Below are positions 1 through 10,200 of a DNA stretch of 34,588 nt, piece by piece. Below the pieces are notes generated by a model. It made no database searches. It was given only the letters and a program-made list of their open reading frames with translations, and was not told the origin of the DNA. Position 1 is the stretch's first letter; the number at the start of each line of letters is the position of its first letter. Source of the stretch: an uncultured Actinomycetes bacterium (GTDB taxonomy: Bacteria > Actinomycetota > Coriobacteriia > Coriobacteriales > Atopobiaceae); assembly GCA_900318935.1 (NCBI GenBank), contig ONMP01000034.1:1-34588 (forward strand), in the 5' to 3' direction. The position numbers and the translations under genes were made by a program.

Positions 1-684
1 CCTCGTGCAGGCCAACAGTTGCTCATAGCGCATGACTCGGCCGAACGCGCACAGGAGCAGAGACTCGAGGAGGACCTGCTCTCGTCGCTCGAGTACGAGA
101 CACGCATCCTCGAGGGCTTCGAGCCGCGTTTCTTTGAGTGGAGCTTCGGTCGCCACGAGCTCGTGAAGTACGCTGGGGCCTACTTCACTGGTACCATCGA
201 CCGTATCGACGTGAGTCCGCACGGCACGGCGGTGATCATTGACTACAAGCACAAGAATCCTCTGGTTTTTGCCAAGGAGTACGATGCCTTGCAAGAGGGC
301 GTGCTGGAAGGGACGCTCCTGCCATCGCGCGTTCAGTCGCTCATATACGCGCAGGTCGTGCGGCGTGCCTTCGAAGGACGGCTGCGCCTCGTGGGCAGCG
401 TGTACCTCAGCTCGAAGGCTCCTCATGCGTTGGCAGGTGTTGCGGACGAAAGCGTCGTGGACCTCGTCTTTGGGCGTGTAAGCGCGAAGAGGCTGCCCTG
501 CGTAAGCGTTCCTCCCAACGACGAAGGAGAGCCGGGTATGAACGACCTGCTCGACCGTACCGAGGAACTCATCGCCGAACAAGTGCAGCAGATGCTCGCC
601 GGCAACGTCGAGGCGCGTCCGCGCGACCAGCATTCCTGTGACTATTGTCCCGTCATGCAGTGTGAGAAAAGGATGGCGCGCTAA
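1..684 (+). CDS. addB: AddB-type helicase/nuclease subunit, C-terminal part (5' end outside window)
   Basis: The reading frame is open from the first base, so the gene starts upstream and only about 227 C-terminal residues are visible. They form a RecB-type PD-(D/E)XK nuclease domain. A GTIDRID segment supplies the first acidic residue, VIIDYKHK supplies the D-x-K catalytic pair, and RVQSLIYAQ matches the following Q-x3-Y helix. The last residues contain a C-x2-C-x5-C cluster (CDYCPVMQC). In AddB proteins this helps hold an iron-sulfur cluster that staples the nuclease domain. The stop codon overlaps the start of addA (TAATG), which implies translational coupling. AddB and AddA together resect double-strand breaks for RecA-dependent repair. 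The nuclease assignment is strong. Calling it AddB rather than another RecB-like nuclease rests mainly on the Cys cluster and the neighbour. Confidence 0.85.
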   Translation, partial: PRAGQQLLIAHDSAERAQEQRLEEDLLSSLEYETRILEGFEPRFFEWSFGRHELVKYAGAYFTGTIDRIDVSPHGTAVIIDYKHKNPLVFAKEYDALQEGVLEGTLLPSRVQSLIYAQVVRRAFEGRLRLVGSVYLSSKAPHALAGVADESVVDLVFGRVSAKRLPCVSVPPNDEGEPGMNDLLDRTEELIAEQVQQMLAGNVEARPRDQHSCDYCPVMQCEKRMAR

Positions 685-3600
685 TGGCAACGATTGACCT
701 CTCCCGTCTGAACGACTCTCAGCGCGACGTGGTGCTCAGGCTCGACGAGCCCTTGTTTGTGGCGGCGGGCGCTGGCTCGGGCAAGACATTCACGCTCACG
801 GCGCGTCTCGTGCACGCCCTCTCGCAAGGCTCGGCACCGGATGGGGGGCGCTACCTCGACTCTATCGACGAGGCGCTCGTCATCACCTTCACCAAGGCCG
901 CCGCACTTGAGATCAAGGACCGAGTGCGCGCAGCCCTACGACGGGCTGGGGAAGAGGACCCCTACTTGCGGGAAGAGTCGCTTCGCGTGGACGGTGCCTG
1001 GATCTCGACCATTCACGGCATGTGCTCGCGCATCCTCAAGCGCCATGGAGTGGAGCTAGGCATCGACGCCAGCTTCGAGGTGTGCGAGGGCAGCGTGGCA
1101 GAGGCGCTTCTCGCTCGCGCGCTCGATGACGTGCTGTCCGAGGCGCAGCGGGATGAGTCTTTCAAGAATCTCTTTGGGGAGTTCGCCCTATGGGGAACGG
1201 GCGGGCAGGGGGATAGCTCGGTTGTGGGCATGATTCGACAGCTGCGCGACGAGGCCAGCAAGTGTGTGCATGGATATGACGACCTCGTCTGCCCACAGTC
1301 GAACCAGACATCCTCGGTGGTCGCACGGCTGCAAGCCAGCCTCGAGGCTCTAGCGGCTCAGAAGCTCACTGCCAGGCAAGCGGTTGATGTTGACACCGCG
1401 CTTGATGCCGTCAGGGAGTTCTGCAACCTGCCGATGGGGAAGCGCAATGCCGAGCGTGCATGCGAGGCGCTTGAAGGTTTGAAGGTCCCAGCCTTACGTA
1501 AGCGCGACCTAAAGCCGCTTGCTGACGATGCAAAGGAGGCGCTCGCCGAGGCAGTGGTGTGTGCCCACTACGAGCGCGTGCAGACGTACGTCTCGCAGCT
1601 CATAGAGTTGGCACGCCGTGTGGACATGCGTTATGGGGAGCTCAAGCACGAGCGTTCCTATCTGGACAACAACGACCTTGTCGAGCTTGCCCTGCGCGCC
1701 GTCCAGACGAATGCGCAGGTCGCGCGTGACTACGAAGGTCGCTTCAAGCTCGTGATGATCGATGAGTTCCAGGACACTGACGAGAAGCAACTGCGTCTCA
1801 TTTCGATGCTCTCGGGTGAGGATGCCTGTCACCTCACCACGGTGGGCGACGCTCAACAAGCCATCTATCGCTTCCGAGGCGGTGACGTCGAGGTGTTCCG
1901 CGCACGTGGGACAGGTTTGGATAAACGCCATCACGTGCAGATGGACGTCAACTATCGCAGCGACCATCATGTGCTCGCCCTCGTGGAGCGGGTGTGCGGG
2001 GATGCGGGACTCTTGGACGACTTCCTCAAGCTGGCGGGCAACGCGGGTCGCAAAAGCGGCTACGTAGCGCGTGTCGAGGAAGGCGTCGAGCCGCCGCGCG
2101 TGTTCTTGGAGGTGGCTACGGGTGGTACGGCCTCGCTCACGAGCGCGACGCTCGCGGCGCAGCTGGCGGATCGCATGGCGCAGCTAGCCCATGCTGGCCA
2201 GCCTGTGGGAAGCATGGCCCTCTTGCTGGGTGCCACGAGCAAGGTGAGCCTCTATCTGGACGCGTTGAGGGCACGCGGGCTACAGGCGGTGGTCACAGGC
2301 GGATCTTCCTTCACATCCACGAACGAGGTCGGGGTGGTGCAGGCTTTGCTGCATACCTTCGCAAATCCGCGCGACACCGAAGAGGGACTCTTCCGCGTCC
2401 TCTCCAGTGATATGTTCCGTTTGGACGCTGACGACTTCTGCCTCTTGGGAACGCGTCGGCAGGACGTGCTCGACGCGCCGACGAAGCGTACGTTGGAACA
2501 GTGTTTCGTGAGTGGGTGCCTCGAACTCTACGGTGACGCACGTCCGTCTGCCAGGCTCGTCGCAGCGCATGAGGTGCTGTCGCGCGCGTTCTCTCGCTTG
2601 GGTCGTTGGGAGCTTGCGGACGTCTGTCAGGCTGCCATCGAGGAGAGTGGCTGGCTCGCACGCTTGGAGCGGCAGGGCACCGACGGTCTCGCAGTGGCCG
2701 CTAACGTGCTGGCGGCAGTACGGTATGTGCGCGAGCTAACGAGCAGCCTCGAGCTGGGCGTGGCGAGAGCGGCCGAGGAGTTTGATCAGTGGCTAGCGGT
2801 GGCGAAGCTCACGCCAAAGAGCTTGGCTGGTGATGATATCGATGCGGTGCGGGTCATGACGATTCACGGGTCGAAGGGCCTGCAGTTCGGCGTGACGGCC
2901 GTCGCGGAGTGCTGGGGCAAAGCCGAGGCTAAGGGAAGGCTTGCGGTCGGTAAGGTCGAGGATCGGCGGGTGGTGTGCCTGAAGCCGAACGCTGCGGACT
3001 CGGACTCCTTCAAGAAATACCACAGCAATGTAGGATCGCCTGATGACGTGCGCTCCTGCTCGAACGTGTCGGAGTGGGCGGCATGGCTCAATGATGCGGA
3101 GATTCGAGCACAGGCGGCGGAGAAGGCGCGCCTGCTCTATGTGGCCCTTACGCGCGCCGAAGAGGCCTTGGTTGTGGGGCTGCCCGTTGCCGAGAAGGAG
3201 TGGTTGCGCTCCGACCTTGCCATGGGGATGCTGGGGGCGTTTGCCGACATGGACGAGCTCGCTGCGGGCGAGAGCACGGTGGACATAGAGCCTGAGCTAG
3301 GCATCGAGTGCGAGGATCGTGTGGACGACGGTATGGGGGGAACGGCCATCGTGCGTCATCGGATGGATGTGACTCCAGGTGTTGCGCGTGTTGTTGAACT
3401 GGTGCGAGGAGAGAACAAGGATGACCCGTGGCGGGCTTTCTCGCGCGGCACGCTCGCAGGCTTTGATGGAGAGCTTCCCGAGGCGGCATCGCTCATCCCA
3501 TTGTTGGGGACTGACGCCTCGGCCGATGATTCTGACATCGCCTCTCCGACAAGCTTCGAGCTCTACGACATGGAGCGTCGGCAGGTCGCGGCTTACGGCT

Positions 3601-4238
3601 GGCGCGAGCGTGAGGGTGTGTATAGCTACTCTTCGCTACGCGCAGAAGAGTTGGCCGCCGAGCGCGCTGCACACGGATTGGGAGAGGAGCCGCTATCAGA
3701 GGCCCAGCGCGAAGCAGAGGCCGAGGGTAGTGCCTATACTCGAGACTCGGATAAGGCTACTTCGCTTGGTTCGGCTTTTCATGAGCTTGCGCAGACCATG
3801 GTGGAGACGGGACAGCTTCACGATCCCGCCCGTCTAGAGGCACTTGCGCGGACGTGGCACCTCTCCAAGCGGCAGGTCACACGTCTACGTGCAGCGGTGG
3901 CATGCTGGGAGACGAGCGAGCTTAGGTGCGAGGCGCAGGGGTATGCGTTGTGCCGTGCCGAGGTGCCCTTCTTTGTGGCGGCGCCTGACTCTGTTCACGG
4001 CGCATATCTGGAAGGTGCCATCGACCTGCTGTGTACGGAGGGTACGTCATGTGCGGGGCATGCGCTGGTGGTAGACTACAAGACGGGAGATTTGGACCTC
4101 ACCGAGGACGAGGTGTACGAGCGTCACGAACGGCAGGCGAGACTGTACGCGGACGTGCTTCTCGCGCGGGGTTTCGCGGGGGTAAGCTGCGCGTTTATCT
4201 GTGTGGAGACCGGTGTCATCGCGCGCTGGGAGTATTGA
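684..4238 (+). CDS. addA: AddA-type ATP-dependent helicase/nuclease subunit A
   Basis: This 1184-residue protein has a complete UvrD/RecB superfamily 1 helicase core fused to a RecB-type nuclease. Visible motifs are Walker A AAGAGSGKT near residue 27, Walker B DEFQDTD near 360, the GDAQQAIYRFRGGD motif about 30 residues later, VMTIHGSKG near 723 and LLYVALTRAEEAL near 817. The C-terminal nuclease shows GSAFHELAQ (metal-binding His), the EGAIDLL acidic residue, LVVDYKTG near 1128-1133 and an ERQARLYADVL Q-x3-Y helix. The nuclease therefore looks active. Its length fits AddA. It follows addB with overlapping stop and start codons. The complex unwinds and degrades DNA ends up to a Chi-like signal and helps load RecA. 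No truncation or frameshift is visible. Confidence 0.92.
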   Translation: MATIDLSRLNDSQRDVVLRLDEPLFVAAGAGSGKTFTLTARLVHALSQGSAPDGGRYLDSIDEALVITFTKAAALEIKDRVRAALRRAGEEDPYLREESLRVDGAWISTIHGMCSRILKRHGVELGIDASFEVCEGSVAEALLARALDDVLSEAQRDESFKNLFGEFALWGTGGQGDSSVVGMIRQLRDEASKCVHGYDDLVCPQSNQTSSVVARLQASLEALAAQKLTARQAVDVDTALDAVREFCNLPMGKRNAERACEALEGLKVPALRKRDLKPLADDAKEALAEAVVCAHYERVQTYVSQLIELARRVDMRYGELKHERSYLDNNDLVELALRAVQTNAQVARDYEGRFKLVMIDEFQDTDEKQLRLISMLSGEDACHLTTVGDAQQAIYRFRGGDVEVFRARGTGLDKRHHVQMDVNYRSDHHVLALVERVCGDAGLLDDFLKLAGNAGRKSGYVARVEEGVEPPRVFLEVATGGTASLTSATLAAQLADRMAQLAHAGQPVGSMALLLGATSKVSLYLDALRARGLQAVVTGGSSFTSTNEVGVVQALLHTFANPRDTEEGLFRVLSSDMFRLDADDFCLLGTRRQDVLDAPTKRTLEQCFVSGCLELYGDARPSARLVAAHEVLSRAFSRLGRWELADVCQAAIEESGWLARLERQGTDGLAVAANVLAAVRYVRELTSSLELGVARAAEEFDQWLAVAKLTPKSLAGDDIDAVRVMTIHGSKGLQFGVTAVAECWGKAEAKGRLAVGKVEDRRVVCLKPNAADSDSFKKYHSNVGSPDDVRSCSNVSEWAAWLNDAEIRAQAAEKARLLYVALTRAEEALVVGLPVAEKEWLRSDLAMGMLGAFADMDELAAGESTVDIEPELGIECEDRVDDGMGGTAIVRHRMDVTPGVARVVELVRGENKDDPWRAFSRGTLAGFDGELPEAASLIPLLGTDASADDSDIASPTSFELYDMERRQVAAYGWREREGVYSYSSLRAEELAAERAAHGLGEEPLSEAQREAEAEGSAYTRDSDKATSLGSAFHELAQTMVETGQLHDPARLEALARTWHLSKRQVTRLRAAVACWETSELRCEAQGYALCRAEVPFFVAAPDSVHGAYLEGAIDLLCTEGTSCAGHALVVDYKTGDLDLTEDEVYERHERQARLYADVLLARGFAGVSCAFICVETGVIARWEY

Positions 4239-4269
4239 GCGCCGAGGTGAGGCGGATTCGTGGGGGTAC

Positions 4270-5337
4270 ATGATGAAGCGTGAGGTTTCCGCGACGATCT
4301 ATGATTCGTTTTTTCGGATTTCAGCGACGAGCGTGACCATCATAGCTGTCCTAGAAGTCCTGATGCTTGTGTACACGGTCGTGGACCCAAGCCTGTTTGG
4401 CGAGAACATAGCGACATACCGCCTCTTCTACGTGACTCTGCTCTCCGTCGCGCTTGTCTACATCGCGTTGAGCCTCTACGCGCGACGCGACCTCGAACGT
4501 CGATTCAGGTTGCTCGACGTGGCGAACCCGTTGTGCTGCCTCTGTTTTTACACGTGGTCGCTGGGCGTGACGTATCTTGATTCCTTGGTCTACCAGACGA
4601 TAGATCCCACCGTGTTCATGACGTTTGCTCTGTGCGTGCCTCTGGCGTTCTATCTGCAGCCGATGGTGTATGCCGTTTCCGCCACCATTGCGGACTGCCT
4701 CATGCTACGGCTGACCGCAACGGTGGCTGGATCCTTGGGCTCGCTCATCAACCTCTGCATCTTCTTCGTCTTTCAGCTCGTGCTCGGTGTCAGCTTCATG
4801 CGGCTCCAGAAGACTCTGGCTGAGCACATCGTCGAGGAGCATGAGAATGCAGTTCTCGATATCATGACGGGCTTCGCGAATCGTCGTGCATATGAGCAGG
4901 ACGTGAGCGAGTCTGAGTCGGAGCAGACGTTTGGTGACTTGGTATATATTGCCATAGACATCAACGGGCTTAAGACCGTGAATGACACCTTGGGCCATGA
5001 TGATGGAGATAGGCTGATCTGTGGTGCGGCACAATGCATGGAGCAGAGCTTTGGCCAGAGGGGCAGGCTGTACCGAATAGGTGGCGACGAGTTCGTGGCG
5101 CTGATTTCAGCTGAGGAGGACGAGCTGGGAACGCTCTTTGAAGACTTCGAAAAGGGCATGGAGCTATGGTCTGCCCAGAACGGCATACCGCTCAGCGCCT
5201 CCTATGGCTTCGTGCGTCGTGATGAGTTTCCAGACGAGCCACTATCCGAGCTCGGCAGGATTGCGGACGAGCGCATGTACGAAGAAAAGGACCGTTACTA
5301 TCAGGAGACCGGCGAGAAGAGGCGCGGCCTTGAGTAG
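4270..5337 (+). CDS. Membrane-bound diguanylate cyclase (six-helix sensor plus GGDEF)
   Basis: The first ATG at 4270 (a second lies at 4273) is chosen because a GGGGG stretch sits just upstream and the frame before it overlaps addA. The 355-residue product begins with about six hydrophobic helices (roughly residues 18-38, 50-69, 84-103, 113-150 and 153-173). A short coiled linker and a GGDEF domain follow. The active-site motif RIGGDEF is intact near residue 271, so c-di-GMP synthesis from two GTP is likely. No RxxD inhibitory site is seen in the expected place ahead of GGDEF, so product feedback may be absent. The membrane region matches no sensor family I can name. The gene follows addA after about 30 bp and converges on a second GGDEF gene 13 bp away. 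Confidence 0.85.
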   Translation: MMKREVSATIYDSFFRISATSVTIIAVLEVLMLVYTVVDPSLFGENIATYRLFYVTLLSVALVYIALSLYARRDLERRFRLLDVANPLCCLCFYTWSLGVTYLDSLVYQTIDPTVFMTFALCVPLAFYLQPMVYAVSATIADCLMLRLTATVAGSLGSLINLCIFFVFQLVLGVSFMRLQKTLAEHIVEEHENAVLDIMTGFANRRAYEQDVSESESEQTFGDLVYIAIDINGLKTVNDTLGHDDGDRLICGAAQCMEQSFGQRGRLYRIGGDEFVALISAEEDELGTLFEDFEKGMELWSAQNGIPLSASYGFVRRDEFPDEPLSELGRIADERMYEEKDRYYQETGEKRRGLE

Positions 5338-5350
5338 CACGTGCTGACCA

Positions 5351-6994
5351 CTATTTGGCTTTCATACGGCGTTTGTCCGAGTACATCGCGACGTCTGCAC
5401 GATGGAAGACATCCTCGGTTTTGGTGTCTCCGTCTTGGGAGCGTGCGAACCCCTTGGCCATCGACACGCGTTCCCAAGGTTCCTGTTCGTCCATGCTGCG
5501 TGCCATGCGCTCTTCGAGCTGGGCAAGCAACTCGTCGATTCCCTCGAGGTCGCCGTGTTCGAGCAGTACCACGAACTCGTCGCCGCCCACGCGGAACACC
5601 GGGCTGTGCTCGAACACGTGGCAGACCATCTGGCAGCACGTGCGCAGGTAGTCGTCACCGTGTCTGTGCCCATATACGTCGTTGATCATCTTTAGGTCGT
5701 TGATGTCGACGACGAGCAAGCCGAAGTTGTCGTCTCCGCATGTCAGCTCCTCGTCGAGGCGCGCGGTTGCCTGGTTATATGCGGCTTTGTTCTTCACTGA
5801 GGTGAGTGCATCCCGATAGGCTATGGTGCTCATGTCTCCGATGTAGGAGCGAAGACTGCCCACCGTTATCTCGAGGCTGCGTGAGAGGATGCCCACCTCG
5901 TCGTCACCGGCCTCGGGGAGCTCCACATCCAGGTCGCCGTTGGCGATTCTGTCCGCGACGTCCACGAGCTGGACGAGCGGTTTGGAGATCCGTTTTGACA
6001 CCTGCACGACCACGAGCGCTGCCACCGCCGAGAACGCAAGGGCAAAGACCGCGACTATGTGGACGAGATTGTATACAGGGGCGTTGATCTCGGATGTGTC
6101 GGCTGACAGCATGAGCACCATGCCGTTCTTTAGCAGGCAATATGTGAGCTTTCGTTTTGCCCCGCTTATCGTGTAGGTACTTGTCCGGGGAGTCTCGCCA
6201 AGCGTAATGTGTTTGAGATTCGTTACTACTTGCTTGAGCTCTGGTAATTTGTCCGAGATCGATGTGCCTTGCTCAAAGTCAGGATGGAACTGGACGATAC
6301 CGTCCTTCGACACGAGGAATGCCCTGCTGGATTTGTAGGGCTTGATATTGCGCACCATGCCCATGATGACGTTGAAGTTGATGTCTATGCCGACGACGCC
6401 AACGAAGGTCTTGTCCTTATAAAGCGGTGAGACGAAGGAAACCATATTGATGCCGAGATTCTTGTTGTAGTACGGATCCATCCATATGGGTTTGCCTGCG
6501 TCACGCGGTTGGTAGAACCAGCCCACACGTTCGGTGTCGGTAGAATCAAAGGCTTCGATGTCGGTCAGTTTCTCTTGCCTGAACTGTTCGTGTCTGTCTT
6601 GGCGCGTATACAAGAAACCAGCTAAGGGTTTGGAGAGACTTGGATCGAGCCGTAGGTAGAACGTGCAGACTCCGAAGGTGTTTCGAGCGAGGCTCGCCAT
6701 CATTTCCTCGGTGTGGACGAGATAGGATTCCAGAAACTCATCGTCTGAGAGTGACTCGACCGACGGGAGACCGTTCTCTACCAGGTCTGCGCTGCTCATC
6801 ACGGCGGTCTCGATGCCGCTTAGCTGCATGTCGAGTTCGTTTGCCTCTTCGCGGCATGTAAGCGCGAGTATCTGGTCGGATGCTTCCCGCTGAGTGCGGG
6901 CAGTGAACCAGATGCCAAAGCCACCCACGACTAGGGTGGAGAGCAGGATGCTCACCAGGCTCAGCGTCACGAACTTGCCTTGGATTGACTTCAT
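5351..6994 (-). CDS. Diguanylate cyclase with extracellular dCache-like sensor, HAMP and GGDEF domains
   Basis: This 547-residue protein has the layout of a transmembrane receptor. It has an N-terminal helix (about 9-31), an extracytoplasmic region of about 270 residues, a second helix (about 306-330), a HAMP linker beginning SKRISKPL and a GGDEF domain. The outer region contains segments typical of dCache/PAS-like sensors, such as WMDPYYNKNLGINMVSFVSP and GVVGIDINF. The catalytic motif RVGGDEF is at about residue 468-474. It should make c-di-GMP in response to an extracellular ligand that cannot be named here. No RxxD inhibitory site is apparent. The ATG at 6994 is preceded on the minus strand by AAGGGGGCG, a good ribosome binding site. 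It is transcribed away from dnaE and converges with the other cyclase gene. Confidence 0.9.
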   Translation of the reverse strand: MKSIQGKFVTLSLVSILLSTLVVGGFGIWFTARTQREASDQILALTCREEANELDMQLSGIETAVMSSADLVENGLPSVESLSDDEFLESYLVHTEEMMASLARNTFGVCTFYLRLDPSLSKPLAGFLYTRQDRHEQFRQEKLTDIEAFDSTDTERVGWFYQPRDAGKPIWMDPYYNKNLGINMVSFVSPLYKDKTFVGVVGIDINFNVIMGMVRNIKPYKSSRAFLVSKDGIVQFHPDFEQGTSISDKLPELKQVVTNLKHITLGETPRTSTYTISGAKRKLTYCLLKNGMVLMLSADTSEINAPVYNLVHIVAVFALAFSAVAALVVVQVSKRISKPLVQLVDVADRIANGDLDVELPEAGDDEVGILSRSLEITVGSLRSYIGDMSTIAYRDALTSVKNKAAYNQATARLDEELTCGDDNFGLLVVDINDLKMINDVYGHRHGDDYLRTCCQMVCHVFEHSPVFRVGGDEFVVLLEHGDLEGIDELLAQLEERMARSMDEQEPWERVSMAKGFARSQDGDTKTEDVFHRADVAMYSDKRRMKAK

Positions 6995-7018
6995 GAATTC
7001 GCCCCCTTGACGCTGTCA

Positions 7019-7027
7019 ATTCTAGCA
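7019..7027 (-). promoter_or_regulatory. Possible extended -10 promoter for the dCache-GGDEF gene
   Basis: Read on the minus strand, TGCTAGAAT fits an extended -10 element (TGnTAGAAT) about 25 bp upstream of the ATG at 6994. No good -35 hexamer is seen, which is common for extended -10 promoters. This is a motif match only. Confidence 0.35.
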
Positions 7028-7063
7028 TGCCGCAACGTTGACTTTTATGACTACGTGCCATTT

Positions 7064-7125
7064 GTGCTGCTTGGGGATACTCCCTTTTTGACATATGCAC
7101 TAAAGGGAGTATCCCCATGCAGCAC
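7064..7125. repeat. Large inverted repeat (24-bp arms, 14-bp loop) between divergent genes
   Basis: The arms at 7064-7087 and 7102-7125 are reverse complements at 23 of 24 positions, with cores GGGGATACTCCC and GGGAGTATCCCC. The 14-bp spacer begins TTGACATATG. The element lies 84 bp upstream of dnaE and about 70 bp upstream of the divergent cyclase gene. No T-run follows either arm, so it is not a standard intrinsic terminator. It could be an operator, a structured leader or a mobile palindromic repeat. Confidence 0.85.
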
Positions 7126-7208
7126 ACCCAATGCGGGAGGCGTGTATACCAACGCCGCTTAGGTGGGGTATCATGGTGTGCAGACACTCGACGGAGAGGA
7201 CGCGGCCT

Positions 7209-10200
7209 ATGGCATTCGTACAACTGCACAACCATACCGATTTCTCGATTCTCGACGGTGCCACGCGCGTCGACGACCTCGTGGGGCGGGCCGTTGAGTT
7301 GGGGATGCCAGCCGTGGCGCTCACCGACCACGGCTACATGTTTGGCGTGCCGAACTTTGACCTTGCCTGCAGGGGATACAACACCGGCCAGGCCGACTTC
7401 AAGCAGTGGTCGCATGACTTGGAGTGCTTCACCAAGGACTGGGACCTCGCGGAGCCCGACCCCGACGCTCCTGACGCAAAGCCGCACGATTGCGTGCACG
7501 CCCAGTGGGAGGGTGACGTGGCCGCTTGGCAGGCGGCTGGTGGTGCGGCAAACAAAGACGAGGCCTTGGCAGCCGTCAAGGCAAACAAGCCCGCCCCCCT
7601 CATCAAGCCCATCTTTGGCTGTGAGGCGTACTTCATCACTGACGACCAGATCGAGCGTGGCACGAAGCAGCGCCGTTACCACATGATCTTGCTTGCCAAG
7701 GACGAGCACGGGTACGTCAACCTCATGAAGATGATGTCAAAGGCCGCCAACGAGATGTACTACTACAAGCCGCGCACCACGCTCGACATGCTGCGGGAGT
7801 ACCACGAGGGCATCATCTGTCAGAGCGCCTGTGTCCAAGGCATCATCCCCCAGCACATCCTCGATGGCAACTTTGCTGAGGCCGAGCGGTGGGCACGTAT
7901 TTTTCAGGACATCTTTGGCGAGGACTTCTACATCGAGATTCAGGATCACGGCCTCACATTCCGCAATGGCTACGACGATCGCAAGCTCTCTGAGCAACTC
8001 GTGCGGCTTGCGAACAAGCTCGGCATCAAAGTGGTCGCCACCAACGACGTACACTACCTCAAGCGCGAGGATGCCCCGGTACAGGATACCCTCTCCTGCA
8101 TCGGCACGAACTCAAAGATCGACCAACCTGATCGCAAGCGTATGGATGGCTCGGAGTTCTACCTCAAGTCCGAGGATGAGATGCGCTCAATCTTTGGTTG
8201 GTGCCCGGAGGCCTGCGACAACACCTTGGAGATAGCGGCCAAGTGCAACTACGAGCTCGATTGGTCATCGATGTTCCTTCCGAAGTTCCCAGACCTGCGC
8301 CCGGGCGAGACGAGCGAGGAACGCTTTCGCGCGGAGTGCGAGGCTGGCCTGGCGATGCGCTATGGCGACGACTGGGACGGCAAGTCGATCAACGGCGTGG
8401 ACATCCGCGAACGCTTCGAGTACGAGTACGACGTCATCTGCACCAAAGGCTTTGCCGACTACTTCCTCATCGTGCAGGAATACGTGCGCTGGGCGAAGCA
8501 GAACGGTATCGGCGTGGGACCCGGACGCGGGTCTGCGGCGGGTGCCATCGTTGCCTATGCCATGGACATCACGACCTTCGACCCGCTAGAGAACGGTCTG
8601 ATGTTTGAGCGATTCCTCTCTGTCGAACGTTCCGAGATGCCCGATATCGACATGGACTTCGACGACGAGCGACGCCTGGAGGTCGTGCAGCATGTGCGCG
8701 AGCTCTATGGCGCCGAGCGAGTCTGCCACGTCATCACCTACTCAACGATTAAGGCAAAGAACGCCATCAACGACGCCGCCCGCGTCCTCGACTTCCCGGT
8801 CTACAAGGCGCAGCGTCTCTCAAAGATGGTCTCTTCCAGTCCCGCCGCCAAGCTCAAGTTCACGCTCCACAAGACCGAGGGCAAGGAGGACCTGTTCAGC
8901 CAGGACTTCGTCGACGCCTACAACAACGACACGGACGATCGGCGCATCATCGACTCGGCGCTCGCCATCGAGGGCCTCACGCGCGGAGAGGGCGTACACG
9001 CGTGCGCCGTCCTGATTGCTCCCACGCCGGTCAACGACCACGTGCCCACCAAGCTCGACACCAAGGGTGGCGTCGAGATCACGCAGTACGAGGGCCATTC
9101 CGTGGCAGACATGGGCCTGCTCAAGATGGACTTCTTGGGCCTGCGGACCCTTACCGTGATCACCAAGGCCTTGCGCAACATTCGGGCAAACAACGCCACG
9201 CCTGAGGCTGCGGCCTCGGCCCCGGAGGCAGTGCGCTCCACGCTCAGGCCGGGGGCCACGAGCGTGGACATCGACGTGGACAAGATCCCTTTCGATGACC
9301 CCAAGCTCTTTGGGCTCATGGCACGCGGCCATACGGCGGGCGTCTTTCAGATTGAGTCGGGTGGCATGACGGCCACCATCAAGGGCATGCGTCCGCGCGA
9401 GTTCAAGCACGTGGTCGCACTCATCGCCCTCTATCGTCCGGGTCCCTTGGGTGCGGGCATGGTCAGCGACTATATCGACCGCATGAACGGGCGCAAGCAG
9501 GTTGCCTTCTACGACGACCGTCTTTCCGACATCCTGGAGGAGACCTATGGCACCATGGTCTACCAGGAACAGGTCATGCAGATTTCGATGAAGATGTGTG
9601 GCTTCTCGGCAGGCGAGTCCGACTCGCGTATCCGCAAGCCCGTGGCAAAGAAAAAGATCAAGCTCCTTACGAGCACGGTCTTTCATTGGGAGGATGGCTC
9701 TGACGAGACGACCTACGACCATTGGATGAACGGCGCGGTCAAGAACGGCTACTCCCGCGAGATTGCTCAGAAGATTTGGGATGACGTTCTCGAGTTCGCC
9801 TCCTACGCATTCAACAAGTCCCACTCAGCTGGCTATGCCATCCTCGTCATGCAGACGGCTTGGCTCAAGGCCTACTATCCGCGCGAGTACATGGCCTCGG
9901 TGCTGACGAGCTACATGGGCAAGACGGACAAGATCGTTCACTACCTCAGCGCGTGCCGTCACGAGGGTATCGACATCCTCCCACCCGACATCAACGAGTC
10001 CGGCAAGGACTTCACCGCCGTGCCAGAGGGCATCCGCTTTGGCTTTGCGGGCATCCGTGGTGTGGGTGAGGGCGTCGGCGAGTCCATCATGGCCGAGCGC
10101 GAGAAGGGCGGACCGTTCAAGAACCTTCACGACTTCGTGGAGCGTGTCGACACGAGCGTGGCGAATCGCCGTGTCGTGGAGGCGCTTATCAAGAGCGGCG

